Assembly (NCBI RefSeq): GCF_028551275.1
Contig: NZ_CP117025.1
Location: forward strand, 1,235,501-1,299,500
Direction: 5' to 3'
DNA length: 64,000 nt
Origin: Sphingomonas hankookensis
GTDB lineage: Bacteria; Pseudomonadota; Alphaproteobacteria; Sphingomonadales; Sphingomonadaceae
Under the pieces are notes generated by a model, which worked only from the letters and a program-made list of their open reading frames with translations, was not told the DNA's origin and made no database searches. The translations under genes were made by a program, and so were the position numbers. Positions 26,763 to 42,918 of this stretch are shown here, piece after piece. The first letter of the stretch is position 1, and each line of letters opens with the position of its first letter.

Positions 26763-27283
26763 TGCGGGGGCGGGCGCTGGTCGCGCTGCTGGCGCTGGCA
26801 GGCTGTTCGAGCGAACCGCCGCCGCCTGCGCCCAAGCCCACTGCCCGCGCGACACCCGCACCCCGCCCGACTCCGTCGCCGCGTGTGCTCAGGCCCGGGC
26901 AGTTGCCGACGCCCGAACTGGACGGGGCGGTGTCAGTGACCGGAACGTGGTCGGCGAAGCCCGGCGCGGCGACCTTTTCCGACGAGCAAGGCATCGTCTT
27001 CGCGATTCGCTGCGACCGGTCGGGCCGGCAAATCCTGCTTTCGCGCGGCCCCTTCGAGGGCGATTCGATCCGCCTGTTCACCGATGACGCCGCTGCGACC
27101 TTTCCGGCACAGATGGTCGACGGCGCGTTGGAGGCGGCGGTCAGCACCGGCCAGACCTTCCTCGACGCGCTGGCCAAGGCGGAGCGGTTCGGGATCACGT
27201 CGGGCAAGACCCCGGTGCTGCAGGTGCCCGGCAACAAGGCGATCGGTGCGGTGGTGCGGGGATGTCGCCCGGCGGGGCGCTGA
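26762..27283 (+). CDS. Small lipoprotein, function unknown (second of a tandem pair)
   Basis: ATG 26762 overlaps the previous stop. The 173-residue product has a lipobox LAGC (MRGRALVALLALAGCSS), a Pro/Thr-rich linker (PPPPAPKPTARATPAPRPTPSP), and a globular domain: VTGTWSAKPGAATFSDEQGIVFAIRCDRSGRQILLSR, then AKAERFGITSGKTPVLQVPGNKAIGAVVRGC. The FAIRCDR and VVRGC elements resemble LTCDR and EDC of its neighbour, and the placement of Cys is similar, which suggests duplication followed by divergence. Outer- or inner-membrane anchored, periplasmic role unknown. Confidence 0.75.
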   Translation: MRGRALVALLALAGCSSEPPPPAPKPTARATPAPRPTPSPRVLRPGQLPTPELDGAVSVTGTWSAKPGAATFSDEQGIVFAIRCDRSGRQILLSRGPFEGDSIRLFTDDAAATFPAQMVDGALEAAVSTGQTFLDALAKAERFGITSGKTPVLQVPGNKAIGAVVRGCRPAGR

Positions 27284-27401
27284 ACGCGGCCCGGGCGGTC
27301 GAGTATGGCGGAAACATCGTGCAATACAAGTCTTGTACGCAGGCCGCGGATGCCCCACGTTCGGGATGCGCACCGGTCGGTGCGTAACGGCTTTAACTAG
27401 C

Positions 27402-27474
27402 GAAAGGAGGTGATCCGATGTCTCATGGTTCAGCAATGGGGTCGGTTCAGTTCGTTCGGGAGACGCGCCGCTAA
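27402..27474 (+). CDS. 18-residue peptide ORF behind an extended perfect Shine-Dalgarno
   Basis: ATG 27418 to TAA 27472-27474 encodes MSHGSAMGSVQFVRETRR. The preceding 27402-27416, GAAAGGAGGTGATCC, is complementary over 15 nt to the 3' end of bacterial 16S rRNA as generally known (GGATCACCTCCTTTC), far longer than any other ribosome site in the window. One nucleotide separates it from the ATG. Upstream lie two palindromes, TACAAGTCTTGTA (27325-27337) and GCACCGGTCGGTGC (27370-27383). The codons are less GC-biased than in neighbouring genes (TCT, CAT, GGT, TCA, GCA). Function is unknown; it may be a leader peptide or a small structural protein. The feature start includes the ribosome site. Confidence 0.55.
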
Positions 27475-27622
27475 AGCGGGTCGGCCGCGTGCGGGGGGTA
27501 TCCTCCCCCAGTCAACGCCGTGGCCCCATGCAAGCGGCTCGCATGGTCTCCCGGGCTGGAGCTTCCGGCCGCTGACCATGCTTGAGGTCGCCGGGCGTCG
27601 AGAGACCCCGGCGGCCTCTTTC
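27475..27622 (+). ncRNA. Structured transcript tail with terminator-like hairpin, downstream of the short ORF
   Basis: The 150 nt after the short ORF can fold several times: GGGGGGTATCCTCCCCC, CCATGC...GCATGG around AAGCGGCTC, and a final 12-bp stem GAGGTCGCCGGG/CCCGGCGGCCTC (27584-27618) with one wobble, followed by TTTCAT. Such a hairpin ending in T-rich sequence looks like an intrinsic terminator. With the extended ribosome site it suggests one short, structured transcript. I do not recognise it as tmRNA, SRP RNA, RNase P RNA or 6S RNA. The rest of 27284-27880 contains only these elements and a palindromic repeat. Confidence 0.45.
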
Positions 27623-27685
27623 ATATTTGGGCGCGGGCGATCGTAACGGTCGCGACCGACCAACGACAGGTGGTTACCGTTCTCG

Positions 27686-27830
27686 TCATCCCGGACTTGA
27701 TTCGGGGGGCCGCTGTATCGCCGACGTCGCAGAAGAAGCGGGACCCCGGATTAAGTCCGGGGTGACGGTGGAGCGGTTTTCCCGACGTCCCACAGACGTC
27801 GCCCCAGCGAAGGCTGGGGCCTCGAGCGGC
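27686..27830. repeat. Palindromic repeat, CCCGGACTTGATTCGGGG family (copy 2), plus a partial unit
   Basis: At 27686-27767, TCCCGGACTTGATTCGGGG and AGAAGCGGGACCCCGGATTAAGTCCGGGG form inverted arms like those at 29857-29940. A short CGCCCCAGCGAAGGCTGGGGC hairpin follows at about 27800-27822. Confidence 0.75.
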
Positions 27831-27880
27831 TCTTGTCCCGTACGGTCATGGGGAGATTTGCCGGGGCGGGCCGGCGACGG

Positions 27881-28657
27881 TTACTTCGCCAGCACCCGAT
27901 GCCCCGCCGCGAGGGTGATCGCCACCAGCGACCCGCCGACGATATTGCCCGCCGTCGCCAGTAACAGATTGCCGAGCAGCGGCCCGACCGGCACCGCCGC
28001 ATGGTCCAGCGCCCAGGCGATCGGCAGCAGCGTCATGTTCGCCACCGAATGTTCGAACCCCGCCGCGACGAACAGCGTGACCGGGCCGATCACGGCGGCG
28101 ATCTTGCCCGCGACGGTCTTGGCCCCCGTCGCCATCCAGACCGCGAGGCAGACCAGCATGTTGGCGAGCACGCCCGATGCGAGGAGTTCGCCCCAGTCCT
28201 TCGCCAGCTTGGTATCGGCGGTCTTCAGCGCCGCCTGTGCGACCGCGCCGTCGATCGCCTGCGGAGCGCCCGATGCGACGAACAATGCCGCGATGGCGAG
28301 GCTGCCGATCAGGTTCGCGACCCACACCACGCTCCAGTCGCGCAGCGTCTCGCCGATGCCCAGCCGATCCTGCGCGGCGGGCAGGACCAGCATCGTGTTG
28401 CCGGTGAACAGCTGCGTGCCCGTGACCATCACCAGCATCAGCCCGACCGAAAAGGCGATGCCCGACAGCAATCGCGTCCCGCCACCCGGCGTCATCCCGG
28501 CCTGCGCGACCAGATAGCCGATCGCACCGAAGCCGATCTGCGCCCCCGCCGCGATGCCCAGCAGGACCATCGCGCCGAGCGGCGGGCTGGTCTTGGCCAG
28601 CATGGCGTCGTCGACGCTGTCGGCCAGCGTGTCGGCGGTTGCGTCGTCCTGCGCCAT
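27881..28657 (-). CDS. Formate/nitrite transporter (FNT) family channel
   Basis: The 258-residue protein has six hydrophobic helices and FNT hallmarks: ARTSPPLGAMVLLGIAAGAQIGFGAIGYLV-like first helix, TGTQLFTGNTMLVLPA (the LFTGNT motif), ANLIGSLAIAALF, ASGVLANMLVCLAVWMA (LANMLVCLAVW) and GFEHSVANMTLLP (FEHSVANM). These pentameric inner-membrane channels conduct formate, nitrite or hydrosulfide; the substrate cannot be decided here. The start at 28657 follows GGAGAGG. It is co-directional with the DUF5694-like gene upstream, 57 nt away, but shows no functional link. Confidence 0.93.
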   Translation of the reverse strand: MAQDDATADTLADSVDDAMLAKTSPPLGAMVLLGIAAGAQIGFGAIGYLVAQAGMTPGGGTRLLSGIAFSVGLMLVMVTGTQLFTGNTMLVLPAAQDRLGIGETLRDWSVVWVANLIGSLAIAALFVASGAPQAIDGAVAQAALKTADTKLAKDWGELLASGVLANMLVCLAVWMATGAKTVAGKIAAVIGPVTLFVAAGFEHSVANMTLLPIAWALDHAAVPVGPLLGNLLLATAGNIVGGSLVAITLAAGHRVLAK

Positions 28658-28714
28658 GGCATGTCCTCTCCTGTTATCCAGCGGACAACGACCGGACGCC
28701 GCGCCGGCTCCGGA

Positions 28715-29788
28715 TCAGCGCAGCAGCGGCATCACATCGACGATGCGGACGTCGTGCATCTGGTGCAGATACGCCTCCAGATACGGCTTGTGCGACGCGC
28801 CGACGATGACCAGCGCGCGCATCCCCGGCGCCTCGCCCAGCATGTCGCGGATGTTGGCGGCCATGCGCAGGTTGCGGGTTTCCCAATAGGCGACATATTG
28901 CCGGCCGAAACGCTGGGGGGAGGGTTCCTCCAGCGCGGCGCCGAAGTCGCTGTCGAACGCGATCTGCCCCTGACCTGGCGCGTTATAGCCGCGATAGGTG
29001 GTCAGCACGCCTGCGCTCGTGGCCAAATCGCCCTGCATCGCGTCGATCGCCGCCATCCGCCGCTTGAGCACCGGATTGTCCCATGCGGCTTGCATCGCCT
29101 TGCCATAGGCGGCTTCCTCCGCCTTCGGCATCGCGCGATCGGCGCTATGGTCGTCCATCGCATAGACGCGCTGGAGGCCGAGCCGCACGGCCAGTCGTGC
29201 CGCGATCATCAGGCTTTCGTCGCGGCGGGTCTCCAAGGTGGTCAGTCGCGCGACCAGCACGGCGTCCAGCCCGTCGCCGGCCTTGCGCTCGGCGACCGGC
29301 AGCCGCAGCCACTGCACCAGCGCCGATGCCGGTTCGCCGCCGGCGAGGAACAAGGCCGCCAGCTTGCGCCGGTCGGCCGGCCTGGGCGTGGCCGGCAACG
29401 TCGCCAGCAACGCTTCGAACTCCGCATTGGCGGCGGGCACATCGAGCCCCGTCGCGGCTCTGGCCGGTGCCGGGTCCCAGCAATAGTCCGGCACGGTATC
29501 GGCATAGCGATAGGGGTAGCGGCGCAGTTGATCGCATTGCGCGCCTGACAGCGCCTCGATCGCAATCGCCTGCGGCTTCCACGCCGCCAGCCGGTCGAGC
29601 AGCGGGGCGAGCGCCTCCGGGCGGAACCGGTCGGGCAGTTGCGACAGATGCGGCGAGCCGAGCACCATGACGTCGTTGGCCGGGCCGGAGCGTGGCCCCT
29701 TGTGCGCCGATGGGTCAAAGTCGGTGCGATAGGTCTGGGCGGCCGCCGGCGCGGCGAGCAGCAGGAGCGCGAACAGGATGCGGTGCAT
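28715..29788 (-). CDS. Secreted DUF5694-like protein
   Basis: ATG 29788 follows a run of G (GGGGGGACCC) and gives 357 residues with a Sec signal (MHRILFALLLLAAPAAAQT). The mature part opens NDVMVLGSPHLSQLPDRFRPEALAPLLDRLAAWKPQAIAIEALSG, and has a conserved C-terminal part RDMLGEAPGMRALVIVGASHKPYLEAYLHQ. VLGSxHL, the ExLSG element and VxVGASHK near the end recall DUF5694 and TraB/GumN-like proteins, where such Glu/His residues may bind metal; the biochemical role is not established. The open frame extends upstream to 29860 through the repeat, but the signal peptide fixes the start. Confidence 0.6.
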   Translation of the reverse strand: MHRILFALLLLAAPAAAQTYRTDFDPSAHKGPRSGPANDVMVLGSPHLSQLPDRFRPEALAPLLDRLAAWKPQAIAIEALSGAQCDQLRRYPYRYADTVPDYCWDPAPARAATGLDVPAANAEFEALLATLPATPRPADRRKLAALFLAGGEPASALVQWLRLPVAERKAGDGLDAVLVARLTTLETRRDESLMIAARLAVRLGLQRVYAMDDHSADRAMPKAEEAAYGKAMQAAWDNPVLKRRMAAIDAMQGDLATSAGVLTTYRGYNAPGQGQIAFDSDFGAALEEPSPQRFGRQYVAYWETRNLRMAANIRDMLGEAPGMRALVIVGASHKPYLEAYLHQMHDVRIVDVMPLLR

Positions 29789-29856
29789 GGGTCCCCCTTG
29801 GTTCGCGGCAGGGTAGGACGCGCGCGCGGGGGAGGGAAGGTGGCGCCGAACCACCG

Positions 29857-29940
29857 TCACCCCGGACTTGATCCGGGGTCCCGCTTCTTCTTCACGGCGG
29901 CAGGAAAGAAGCGGGACCCCGGGGCAGGCCCGGGGTGACG
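29857..29940. repeat. Palindromic repeat, CCCCGGACTTGATCCGGGGTCCCGCTTCTT family (copy 3)
   Basis: The arms CACCCCGGACTTGATCCGGGG and GGGACCCCGGGGCAGGCCCGGGGTG are inverted; the inner GTCCCGCTTCTT/AAGAAGCGGGAC pair is perfect. It lies in the gap upstream of the DUF5694-like gene and downstream of rpoC. Confidence 0.8.
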
Positions 29941-29966
29941 TGTTGGTGTGTGCGGTGCCTTGCTCC

Positions 29967-30010
29967 CCAAAACGAAACCGCCGCCCGGTTGCCCGGACGG
30001 CGGTTCGTTC
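29967..30010 (-). terminator. Intrinsic terminator of rpoBC
   Basis: Read on the minus strand, GAACCGCCGTCCGGGC and GCCGGGCGGCGGTTTC form a long GC-rich stem with a short loop, followed by TTTT, about 25 nt after the rpoC stop. Confidence 0.85.
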
Positions 30011-30031
30011 AACGCACGAAGACCCGAACGA

Positions 30032-34312
<4,281 letters not shown>

Positions 34313-34322
34313 GATCTTACCT

Positions 34323-34440
34323 CATAGCCCTCTCTCCTTCAGGGGAGAGGGTTGGGAGAGGGGAAGTGCGGAGAGGGTAGCGGGCTGGACTGCCCCTCTC
34401 CCCGACCCTCTCCCCGCGAGCGGGGAGAGGGAGAAGGTCG
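34323..34440. repeat. Palindromic repeat between rpoB and rpoC
   Basis: Short inverted GC elements, CTCTCCTTCAGGGGAGAGG on the left and CCCTCTCCCCGCGAGCGGGGAGAGGG on the right, with CCCCTCTCCCCGACCCTC in between. It occupies nearly the entire rpoB-rpoC intergenic gap of an essential operon. Confidence 0.75.
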
Positions 34441-34441
34441 C

Positions 34442-38587
<4,146 letters not shown>

Positions 38588-38778
38588 GGGGTCGTGGGCC
38601 TCGCTTGCAGTCAAATCTCGTGCCCGGTGGCCACCGGGCTGGCGTGCAAACAGGACGACGAAAGCCGCGTCACCCACCGGGGGCCGCAGCTGATCGAGCG
38701 TCCTGGAATGGCGACAGGCCCATACATGCAATGCGCTGCGCGACGACGCATTCTTTCCCGGTCCTGAAGCAAGCCAGC

Positions 38779-38807
38779 CATATAGAAGCCGGGGCGGGGC
38801 CTGTCAA
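38779..38807 (-). promoter_or_regulatory. Near-consensus sigma70-type promoter for rpoBC
   Basis: On the minus strand TTGACA (38807-38802) and TATATG (38784-38779) are spaced by exactly 17 nt. It is about 190 nt upstream of the rpoB ATG. I see no ORF of note in the leader (38588-38778). Confidence 0.8.
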
Positions 38808-38897
38808 CGCGGTGGAACTTTTTGGGTAGTGTCTCAGTTTGAAAATCGATGTTGATCCGGTGGCATCCGGCACTCGTCTCCTGTATGCTTAGCACAT

Positions 38898-39104
38898 GTG
38901 CCGAACAGTGATGTCGAGCGCCAGAATCTCATGGTTCGCAGGCTCATGCGCTGGTTCATCCGCGTCGCCTACGCATTCTCCAAAAAGTTCGACAACCACG
39001 TCCATGCGTCGTCGCTCTACTTCGTGTTCTACAACTTCGGCCGCATCCATAAGACCCGGCGCATGTCGTCCGCGATTGCCGTTGGTCTAACTGACCGCCT
39101 GTAG
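38898..39104 (+). pseudogene. IS1-type transposase C-terminal remnant
   Basis: The 68-residue fragment from GTG 38898 reads VPNSDVERQNLMVRRLMRWF then AYAFSKKFDNHVHASSLYFVFYNFGRIHKTRRMSSAI. The pattern VERQNL...AFSKK..NH.H...Y...YNF.RIHKT is the C-terminal block of IS1-family transposases of alphaproteobacteria, including the catalytic-region Glu context. About two thirds of the protein is missing upstream, and I see no terminal inverted repeats, so this is a decayed insertion. It stops at TAG 39102-39104. Confidence 0.75.
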
Positions 39105-39166
39105 TCGTCGGACGATGTAATCGCGCGGATTGACGTGGACGCACCACCGCCTAACTGTCGAGGGCG

Positions 39167-39367
39167 ATGCAAGAAGCGGGGATTGGCGGTATGAAGCCCG
39201 GCCGGGTCAAAGCCGACCTAGAGCGCCGTCTAGGGCGTTCGCTTACGGAAGAGGAAGACAAAGTCCTTCGCGGGCAACGCATCTATGGCGTAACGGCCGG
39301 ACGGTCTGCGAAGGAAACAGGACGAGCGATGCGGAAGGCCGTTTTGAGCTGTCGAAATCAAAGCTGA
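39167..39367 (+). CDS. Hypothetical 66-residue protein, doubtful
   Basis: ATG 39167 follows GAGGGCG. The product is basic and helical (KPGRVKADLERRLGRSLTEEEDKVLRGQRIYGVTAGRSAKETGRAMRKAV) and looks more protein-like than a typical shadow frame, but I recognise no family and its codons are less GC-rich. It may be part of the decayed mobile element next door or a foreign scrap. The rest of 39105-39474 shows nothing else. Confidence 0.35.
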   Translation: MQEAGIGGMKPGRVKADLERRLGRSLTEEEDKVLRGQRIYGVTAGRSAKETGRAMRKAVLSCRNQS

Positions 39368-39474
39368 GGCACTATCGAACCATTCTCTCGGTTGGGCGCG
39401 CATTCGGCTCGCTTCGTCGTATCCGGGGCCAGGGCAGGCTGACGCGGAGGCAAAAACCCCGGTTGAGGGCTGTC

Positions 39475-40647
39475 ATGCAGTTCCACCTTCCGCTCGCGGC
39501 GCTCGTCGCGATCCTCGCCGTGCCCGCCGCCGCGCAGCAGACGTCGCCCGGCGGGTCGATCCCGATCTACGACATCACGCCGCAGGCGGTGCCGACTCCG
39601 TCGCCCACGCCGACCGCGTCGCCGACTCCGCGCGCGACGCCCACGCCGACGCCGCGCCCGACCGCAGCCGCCGCACCCCGGCCGGTCGCGATCCCGACCC
39701 CACGCGCGACCGCCACGCCCGCCGCGCCGCGCCCGACGCCCAGCCCCACGCCCGCGCCCACTCCGCAGGCGGAACCGGTGCCGGCTGCCGAGCCGACCTA
39801 TGTCGGGCAACCGGTCCTGCCGCTGCCGACGCCCGAGCCATCGGCACAGCCGGCACCGGCACCGACTCCGTCGCCCGAGGCGACACTGGCCGCGCCGGCG
39901 TCGACGGCCGACACGGTGCCGTGGTGGCTGTGGTTCCTCGGCGGTGTCGCCGTGGCGAGTGGCGTCGCCTTCGCGCTGAGCCGTCGCCGCAACGCGGCCG
40001 AGCCACACTACGAGCCGGCGCCGTTGGTGCCGGAACCGCCCGCGCCGCCGCCCGTGCCACCGGTTCCGGTCACCCCGGCGCCGCAACCCGTCCGCCCGCC
40101 CGTCGCCCCCGCTGCTCCGGTGACGCCGCCCACGCCGGTCGCACCGACGCCCGGACCGTTCCTCGAATTTCAGCTCGCACCGCTCAGGGTCGGGCTGGAG
40201 GGGGATCGTGCGCTGCTCGATTTCGACCTGACCGTCGGCAATCCGGCATCGATGGCGGTGGCGGAGGTCCGCATCGCCACGCTGCTGATCACCGCCAATG
40301 CGCAGCAGGACGAACAGATCGCGGCATTCTTCTCCGACGCCGACAAGCGCGGGCTCGACCCGTTCCCGCTGGGGGGCGGCGAACGTCGCCATCTGGAAGC
40401 GACGATGGCGCTGCCGCGCGCGGCGGTGAACATCGTGCAGGCCAACGACCGCGCCTTCTTCGTGCCGATGATCGCGATCGACGCGCGCTATCGCTGGGAC
40501 GACGGTCGCGAATCGCGCACCACGGCGGCGTTCATGGTCGGTCCGGCCGCGCCGCAGGGCAAGCTTGCCCCGATCTTTGCCGATCGCGGCGACCGCATGG
40601 TCGATCGGCTGGAAGTACGATTGCACGGCCAGGTCCGCCGGACGTAA
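39475..40647 (+). CDS. Exported Pro/Thr-rich membrane protein of unknown function
   Basis: ATG 39475 gives 390 residues. It has a signal peptide (MQFHLPLAALVAILAVPAAAQQ), a long PT/PA repeat region (about residues 40-140, with PTPSPTPTASPTPRATPTPTPRP), a transmembrane helix (WWLWFLGGVAVASGVAFAL, then RRR), a Pro/Val-rich cytoplasmic linker, and a globular C-terminal domain (FLEFQLAPLRVGLEGDRALLDFDLTVGNPASMAVAEVRI). With a periplasmic linker and cytoplasmic domain it may be an envelope scaffold or sensor; no family recognised. The linker codes use many PT dinucleotides, so its length may vary between strains. Confidence 0.7.
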   Translation: MQFHLPLAALVAILAVPAAAQQTSPGGSIPIYDITPQAVPTPSPTPTASPTPRATPTPTPRPTAAAAPRPVAIPTPRATATPAAPRPTPSPTPAPTPQAEPVPAAEPTYVGQPVLPLPTPEPSAQPAPAPTPSPEATLAAPASTADTVPWWLWFLGGVAVASGVAFALSRRRNAAEPHYEPAPLVPEPPAPPPVPPVPVTPAPQPVRPPVAPAAPVTPPTPVAPTPGPFLEFQLAPLRVGLEGDRALLDFDLTVGNPASMAVAEVRIATLLITANAQQDEQIAAFFSDADKRGLDPFPLGGGERRHLEATMALPRAAVNIVQANDRAFFVPMIAIDARYRWDDGRESRTTAAFMVGPAAPQGKLAPIFADRGDRMVDRLEVRLHGQVRRT

Positions 40648-40720
40648 GCCGGATCGCATCGGCTATTGCCGATTATCGATATCCGGCCTAGCGTTCGGTT
40701 CAACGGGAGAAGGGGGCGGC

Positions 40721-41242
40721 ATGGTGCGGCGTGACCGGATATTGCGATTCACCGTCGCGGTGCTGCGCGTCCTGCTGGTCCTCAACATCGCCTTTGCGTT
40801 CGCGTTCCTGATCGGAACGCTGGCCAGCTTTCCGTTCCACGACCTGCTCGCCGGGCGCATCGCCGTGAAATATCCGGCCGCCGATGTCGAACGGGTCGTC
40901 GGCGGCATCCGGGCGCTGCTGTTGCTGGGCGTCGCGGCCTCGGTGCCGGCGCATGTCATCTTTTCGCGGCTGATCGCGATCATCGGCACCGTATTGGCGG
41001 GGGAAACCTTCGCGTCGCCCAATGCCCGGCGGGTGCGGGCGATCGGCTGGGCGCTGCTCGCCATCCAGTTGCTCGACGTGCCGCTATGGCTGATCGTGCC
41101 GAGCTTTGCCGGCATGAACATCCGGCTCGACGGGTCGTCGGTGTCGATCGGCGGCTGGCTGTCGGTGCTGGTCGCCTTCATCCTCGCCCGCGTGTTCGCC
41201 GAAGGGGCGGCGCTGCGCGAAGATCTCGAGGGAACGGTCTGA
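40721..41242 (+). CDS. DUF2975-family four-helix membrane protein
   Basis: ATG 40721 follows GAGAAGGGGGCGGC and gives 173 residues. Four hydrophobic stretches (VAVLRVLLVLNIAFAFAFLIGTLA, ALLLLGVAASVPAHVIFSRL, AIGWALLAIQLLDVPLWLIV, WLSVLVAFILARVFAEGAAL) and the pattern LLLGVAASVPAHVIFSRLIAIIGTVLAGETFASPNARRVRAIGWALL are typical of DUF2975 proteins. These usually travel with a small XRE regulator, as here, where the next gene overlaps the stop (TGATG). Function unknown. Confidence 0.8.
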   Translation: MVRRDRILRFTVAVLRVLLVLNIAFAFAFLIGTLASFPFHDLLAGRIAVKYPAADVERVVGGIRALLLLGVAASVPAHVIFSRLIAIIGTVLAGETFASPNARRVRAIGWALLAIQLLDVPLWLIVPSFAGMNIRLDGSSVSIGGWLSVLVAFILARVFAEGAALREDLEGTV

Positions 41243-41472
41243 TGGCGGTGCTGGTCCGCCTCGACGAGGTGCTGCAGGCCCGGCGCATGACGCTGACCGA
41301 ACTGGCGCAGGCGGTCGACATCACGCTCGCCAACCTGTCGATCCTGAAGACGGGCAAGGCGCGTGCGATCCGCTTCACGACGCTGGACGCCATTTGTCGC
41401 GTGCTGGAATGCCAGCCGGGCGATATTCTGGTCCATGCCGATACGGGCGAGGAATCCGATACCGACGACTGA
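41242..41472 (+). CDS. Small XRE/YozG-like transcriptional regulator
   Basis: The 76-residue product is essentially one helix-turn-helix domain: RLDEVLQARRMTLTELAQAVDITLANLSILKTGKARAIRFTTLDAICRVLECQPGDIL. This is the Cro/C1 type with the YozG-like fingerprint, and the acidic tail GEESDTDD is short. The start overlaps the DUF2975 stop, so the two form a pair in which the regulator may control the operon. M16 peptidase genes follow after 20 nt. Confidence 0.9.
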   Translation: MAVLVRLDEVLQARRMTLTELAQAVDITLANLSILKTGKARAIRFTTLDAICRVLECQPGDILVHADTGEESDTDD

Positions 41473-41492
41473 ACAGCAAAGGGGGGACGGAC

Positions 41493-42917
41493 ATGACGGG
41501 GTTGATGAAGCGGCTGTTGCTGGGGGCGGCGCTGGCCGCATTGCCGGCGATGGCGACCAGCGCGGCGGCGCAGCAGCGCCCGACCGCCGCAACCGCTGCC
41601 GCCGCGCCGGCGAAGCTCGCGATCGACATGCGCTACCTGACGCTGCCCAACGAGCTGCGGGTCGTGCTCTCGCGCGATACGCTGGCCCCGACGGTCACCG
41701 TCGGCGTCTATTACGGCATCGGCTTTCGCGTCGAACCGCGCGACCGCACCGGCTTTGCCCATCTGTTCGAACATCTGATGTTCCAGGGGTCGCAGAACGC
41801 GCCCAAGGGCGTGTTCATCAGCACGATCAGCAACGCCGGCGGCGTGCTGAACGGATCGACCCGGTTCGACTTCACCAATTATTTCGAGATCGCGCCGTCG
41901 AACGCGCTGGAGCGCATCCTGTGGCTGGAGGCCGACCGCATGGCGCGGCCGGTCATCGACGATACGGTGCTGAAGAACCAGCAGGGCGTCGTCGGCAACG
42001 AGGTGAAGGTCAACGTCCTCAACCAGCCCTACAGCACCTGGCCATGGATCGACCTGCCGATGCTGGCCAATACCAACTGGTATAACAGCCACAATTTCTA
42101 CGGCGACCTGAAGGAGATCGAGGCGGCGACCGTCGCCGATGCGAAGCAGTTCCATTCCGCCTTCTACCGCCCGAACAACGCCGTCCTCGTCGTCGCGGGG
42201 GACATCGACTATGCGCAGGCCGAGGCGATGGTCCGCAAGCATTTCGGCCCCCTGCAAAAGGGTGCGCCGGTCACGTTGCCCGACCTCAGCGAACCGCGCC
42301 AGACGGCCGAGAAGGTGCGCAGCCGCGTCGATGCGCTGGCGCCCAAGCCCGGCTGGGCGGCGGGCTATCACATGCCGCCGCGCGGCACGCCCGAATGGTA
42401 TGCGATGGGGCTGATCGACCAGATGCTGGTGCAGGGCGACGACAGCCGCCTGGTCCGCAAGCTGAAATCGGAAACCGGCATCACCGGCGACCTGTCGGGC
42501 GGGATCAACGCCTATCTGGGCACCATGTATAACTACAACGGCCCGATGCTGTGGGCGTTCAACTTCACCCACGACCCGAAATTCAGCGATGCGCAGATCC
42601 GGCAGGCGGTCGATGGCGTGATCGACGGGTTGCGCACCACGCCGGTCACCCAGGCCGAACTGGACCGCGCCCGCACCAAGCTGCGCTCCGACCTCTATTC
42701 GTCGGTCGATGGCGGGATGCGGATCGGGCTGATCGACCTGCTCGCCGTCTATGCGCTGTTCGACAATGATCCGCAGGCGGTGAACCGCATCGAATCCGGC
42801 TTCGCGAAGGTCACGCCTGCGCTGATCCAGAAGACGGCGGTTGAATATCTGCGCCCCACCAACCGCTCGATCTACACCATCCAACCCGGCACTGCCGCAG
42901 CCCAGGGAGCCAAGTGA
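41493..42917 (+). CDS. Exported M16-family zinc metallopeptidase (active subunit)
   Basis: ATG 41493 gives 474 residues with a Sec signal (MTGLMKRLLLGAALAALPAMATSAAAQ). The inverted zinc motif HLFEH is at residues 90-94 and the third ligand is probably E170 in VVGNEVKVNVL, 76 residues downstream as usual for M16 (insulinase/PqqL/mitochondrial processing peptidase). The second, inactive half contains YHMPPRGTPEWYAMGLIDQML. It degrades small peptides in the periplasm. The frame upstream to 41394 overlaps the XRE gene and lacks a ribosome site. Stop and next start are separated by one nucleotide (TGAGATG). Confidence 0.93.
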   Translation: MTGLMKRLLLGAALAALPAMATSAAAQQRPTAATAAAAPAKLAIDMRYLTLPNELRVVLSRDTLAPTVTVGVYYGIGFRVEPRDRTGFAHLFEHLMFQGSQNAPKGVFISTISNAGGVLNGSTRFDFTNYFEIAPSNALERILWLEADRMARPVIDDTVLKNQQGVVGNEVKVNVLNQPYSTWPWIDLPMLANTNWYNSHNFYGDLKEIEAATVADAKQFHSAFYRPNNAVLVVAGDIDYAQAEAMVRKHFGPLQKGAPVTLPDLSEPRQTAEKVRSRVDALAPKPGWAAGYHMPPRGTPEWYAMGLIDQMLVQGDDSRLVRKLKSETGITGDLSGGINAYLGTMYNYNGPMLWAFNFTHDPKFSDAQIRQAVDGVIDGLRTTPVTQAELDRARTKLRSDLYSSVDGGMRIGLIDLLAVYALFDNDPQAVNRIESGFAKVTPALIQKTAVEYLRPTNRSIYTIQPGTAAAQGAK

Positions 42918-42918
42918 G

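Noticed and set aside
27402..27416. Possible 16S rRNA 3' end on the minus strand (GGATCACCTCCTTTC)
   Set aside because: Only about 15 nt match; the flanking sequence is not 16S-like, so it is read as a Shine-Dalgarno on the plus strand.
27475..27622. tmRNA, SRP RNA or RNase P RNA
   Set aside because: No tag-peptide frame, no SRP tetraloop region and no RNase P conserved core could be found.
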